Source: an uncultured Bacteroidales bacterium | GTDB taxonomy: Bacteria; Bacteroidota; Bacteroidia; Bacteroidales; UBA932 | Length of the DNA: 45,543 bases | NCBI GenBank assembly: GCA_944322585.1 | Contig: CALUPB010000020.1 | Location: forward strand, 1-45,543 | Direction: 5' to 3' | In this document: positions 43,979 to 45,543 of the stretch, in pieces | Layout: the number at the start of each line of letters is the position of its first letter | Numbering within the stretch: position 1 is the first letter of the stretch | Made by a program: the position numbers and the translations under genes | Notes under the pieces: generated by a model | The model's database searches: none | The model's input: only the letters and a program-made list of their open reading frames with translations | Told to the model about the DNA's origin: nothing

Positions 43979-44790
43979 TTATACAATGACTCGTCCGCCT
44001 TCAAAGCGGACTTTTTTTAACTGCTCATCAGTGATTAGTTTATTAATAGAACCATCCTCCGATTTCACTAATATTTTGGGAGTTCCTTGTGCTTCCACGA
44101 TTATTTGATGTTTTATAATCTGTCGTTTAACAGCGTAATCAATACGATTAATTTCTATGTTTAAATCTCCATATGGAATAAATTCTTCGTGGAAAATCCA
44201 AGAACCATGATACATACCATCATCGTATGGAATGGAAGAAATAGAAGGCGCATAGTCGTTTATTAACTCATTAATGGTAATTGTTATATCTCCTTGTGTA
44301 TTGTAGAAATTTTCGATATGACAATCTAATGTTTTATTTAGTAAATTATTCTTTTTGAGTAAATTTATGGCATTATTTGATAAATGGATATGATACTGAG
44401 CATGTTCGAAATCATCTATTATCATTTCTATATTGATAATAATTCGTTCCACTCTTCCTTTTCGATCTAATTCTGTAGAAGGCCGAATATGAAGTAGATT
44501 AATTGGTTTCTGGGATGGATTGATATGAGTGCTATTTGCATATTTTTTTGCAGGGGCGGTATAATCTGTTGCTGAAGCAAATATTCCTTGTTTAATTGGT
44601 AAATCATTCAAAGCTCCTGCTTGTTTTTGGATATCTCCTCTGCCTACCTTTTTACCTTCTATTGAGTAGTCTTTGGCCTCTACCATTGTAGATGTTTGTG
44701 GTGAATGCGCATCTAATTGGAAATCGGTATTGCTGTAGATTCCTGTTAAAGTAAAGTCTCTTTCGACAAAGTCTATGTTACACTGTTGCT
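43979..44790 (-). pseudogene. PD-(D/E)XK restriction endonuclease, N-terminally truncated
   Basis: The coding sequence runs to TAA at 43981-43979. Before the first ATG (44686) it continues in frame with CNIDFVERDFTLTGIYSNTD and FQLDAHSPQTSTMVEAKDYS, the Asp...ExK nuclease active site, then GKKVGRGDIQKQAGALN (the helix Gln) and GIFASATDYTAPAKKYA, typical for restriction nucleases of this fold. Upstream it turns into a Gln/His stretch and a stop at about 44846; no start codon of any kind lies between. So the active site straddles the only ATG, and the front of the gene is missing. It is strikingly AT-rich against its neighbours, a sign of transfer. The end point 44790 is approximate. It could make a fragment from ATG 44686, lacking the Asp. 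Confidence 0.65.
43993..44018 (+). terminator. Intrinsic terminator on the plus strand, inside the nuclease 3' end
   Basis: GTCCGC (43993-43998), a 7-base loop and GCGGAC (44006-44011), then seven T. A textbook terminator for plus-strand transcription, but no plus-strand gene ends here except the IS; it lies antisense to the end of the nuclease fragment. Confidence 0.5.
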
Positions 44791-44830
44791 GCTGATGCTG
44801 CTGCCGAAAAAGTAGACACGGGAAGGTAGA

Positions 44831-44905
44831 AAAAGTGTAGAATCATAAGGGTTATTTTTATGGAAAAGTGTATATTTGCACTATCAAATCTTTTAGAAAA
44901 GTGTA
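44831..44905 (+). repeat. AAAAGTGTA three times with exact 33-bp spacing
   Basis: Copies at 44831-44839, 44864-44872 and 44897-44905, each 33 bp apart (about three helical turns). The middle copy runs into the promoter box at 44871 and the last lies just before the ATPase start, so they may be operator or iteron-like sites. Confidence 0.5.
44871..44878 (+). promoter_or_regulatory. Promoter -7 box of the ATPase gene
   Basis: TATATTTG fits TAnnTTTG, 34 bp before ATG 44912. No clear -33 box. Confidence 0.5.
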
Positions 44906-44911
44906 GGAGCA

Positions 44912-45543
44912 ATGTTGTACAGAAAGATCCGATCATATATAGATGGCCACCTCAGGTCCAATGAGGACAAGATTCTCCTTATTGAGGGAGCGCGGCAGAT
45001 AGGCAAGTCATACATCATAAGAGATGTAGGGACAGAACTCTATGACAACTATGTAGAGATAAATTTCGTGGAAGACGATGCGGGCGACAAGATATTCAAG
45101 AATGTCCGCACCACGGAAGAGTTTTACCTGAACTTAAGTATGGTTGCAGGATCCAGGCTGGACAGATATGAAAACACATTGGTCTTCATTGATGAGATTC
45201 AGCATTATTCGCAATTTCTGACGATGCTCAAGTTCTTGAGGCAAGAACACAGGTATCGGTTTATCTGCAGCGGAAGCCTGCTGGGGATTGCATTGAAAAA
45301 GACCGTTTCGGTTCCAGTCGGAAGTATTATCCCCAAGAAAATGTATCAGCTGGACTTTGAAGAATTCCTGATTGCAAATGATTTCGGCGAGGATGCGATT
45401 GCGCATCTGAGACAATCCTTTGAGCAGAAACAGCCTTTGTCCCCGGAGGTTCACGATAAGGTGCTGAGTCTTTTCAAAAGATACCTTCTCGTGGGAGGTA
45501 TGCCGGATGCGGTCAATGAATATTTGAACAGTCATAATATCGT
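44912..45543 (+). CDS. AAA ATPase of the AAA_14/DUF4143 family (3' end outside window)
   Basis: 210 codons are in the window, with no stop. MLYRKIRSYIDGHLRS precedes Walker A IEGARQIGKSYII (about residue 25-37), Walker B TLVFIDEIQHY, sensor 1 FICSGSLLG, and LFKRYLLVGGMPDAVNEY, a hallmark of this family just before the DUF4143 domain. Members have a C-terminal nuclease-like domain and occur in many copies in Bacteroidales; their function is unproven. ATG 44912 has AGGAG 4 bases before it. Same general class as the gene cut by the left edge of the window. Confidence 0.88.
   Translation, partial: MLYRKIRSYIDGHLRSNEDKILLIEGARQIGKSYIIRDVGTELYDNYVEINFVEDDAGDKIFKNVRTTEEFYLNLSMVAGSRLDRYENTLVFIDEIQHYSQFLTMLKFLRQEHRYRFICSGSLLGIALKKTVSVPVGSIIPKKMYQLDFEEFLIANDFGEDAIAHLRQSFEQKQPLSPEVHDKVLSLFKRYLLVGGMPDAVNEYLNSHNI

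Noticed and set aside
40145-45543. Integrative element with att sites at tRNA-Val
   Set aside because: No second copy of the tRNA end and no integrase were found in the window.

Overview
The window reads as a Bacteroidales chromosome (Bacteroidota), probably a gut commensal. The evidence is the complete Bat aerotolerance operon with the Bacteroidota gene order, an ExbB-ExbD-TonB cluster, an AIR-synthase-like PurL relative, an RluB-type enzyme with a long Arg-rich tail, abundant AAA/PD-(D/E)XK ATPase families, and promoters of the Bacteroidota type (TAnnTTTG, once with a TTTG box 19 bp upstream). The genus cannot be fixed from the sequence.

Layout. 1-4.9 kb is a decaying accessory island: the 3' part of an AAA-ATPase-like/PD-(D/E)XK gene, then a minus-strand operon of histidine kinase, receiver protein, HNH nuclease and N6-adenine DNA methylase. 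Genes are 2-3 bp apart or overlap. Kinase and methylase each carry a one-base contraction in an A6 run, and the HNH gene has lost its middle. 5.0-13.1 kb is a minus-strand housekeeping block (exbB, exbD, tonB, rluB-like, era, parC, aroK), followed by truA (13.3-14.0 kb). 14.1-22.6 kb is a seven-gene plus-strand aerotolerance operon (moxR, DUF58, membrane protein, batA, batB, batC and a batD-batE fusion). 22.8-33.6 kb holds glyA and a TrmH-type methylase (divergent), a broken phosphodiester glycosidase, ppdK, phoH, an AIR-synthase-like gene and folC. folC overlaps a 1,944-residue alpha-2-macroglobulin-like gene (to 39.4 kb), which is followed by a small exported protein.

40.1-45.5 kb is a second accessory zone, beginning at tRNA-Val(UAC). 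A 2,709-bp IS21-family element, bounded by a 5-bp duplication and with five ~23-bp repeats at each end, sits inside an older zinc-ribbon transposase gene. Joining the flanks restores the older reading frame exactly. Beyond lies an AT-rich fragment of a PD-(D/E)XK restriction nuclease without a start, then the start of an AAA/DUF4143 ATPase that runs off the window.

How things fit. The core operons are intact, and every frameshift, internal deletion or truncation seen is in accessory genes, so real gene decay explains them better than uniformly poor sequence. The most unusual unit is the kinase-receiver-HNH-methylase operon: the remains of what looks like a DNA modification/defence system with a built-in phosphorelay. 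Several core enzymes (AroK, FolC, the AIR-synthase-like protein, the macroglobulin) carry extra hydrophilic insertions, apparently a trait of this lineage.
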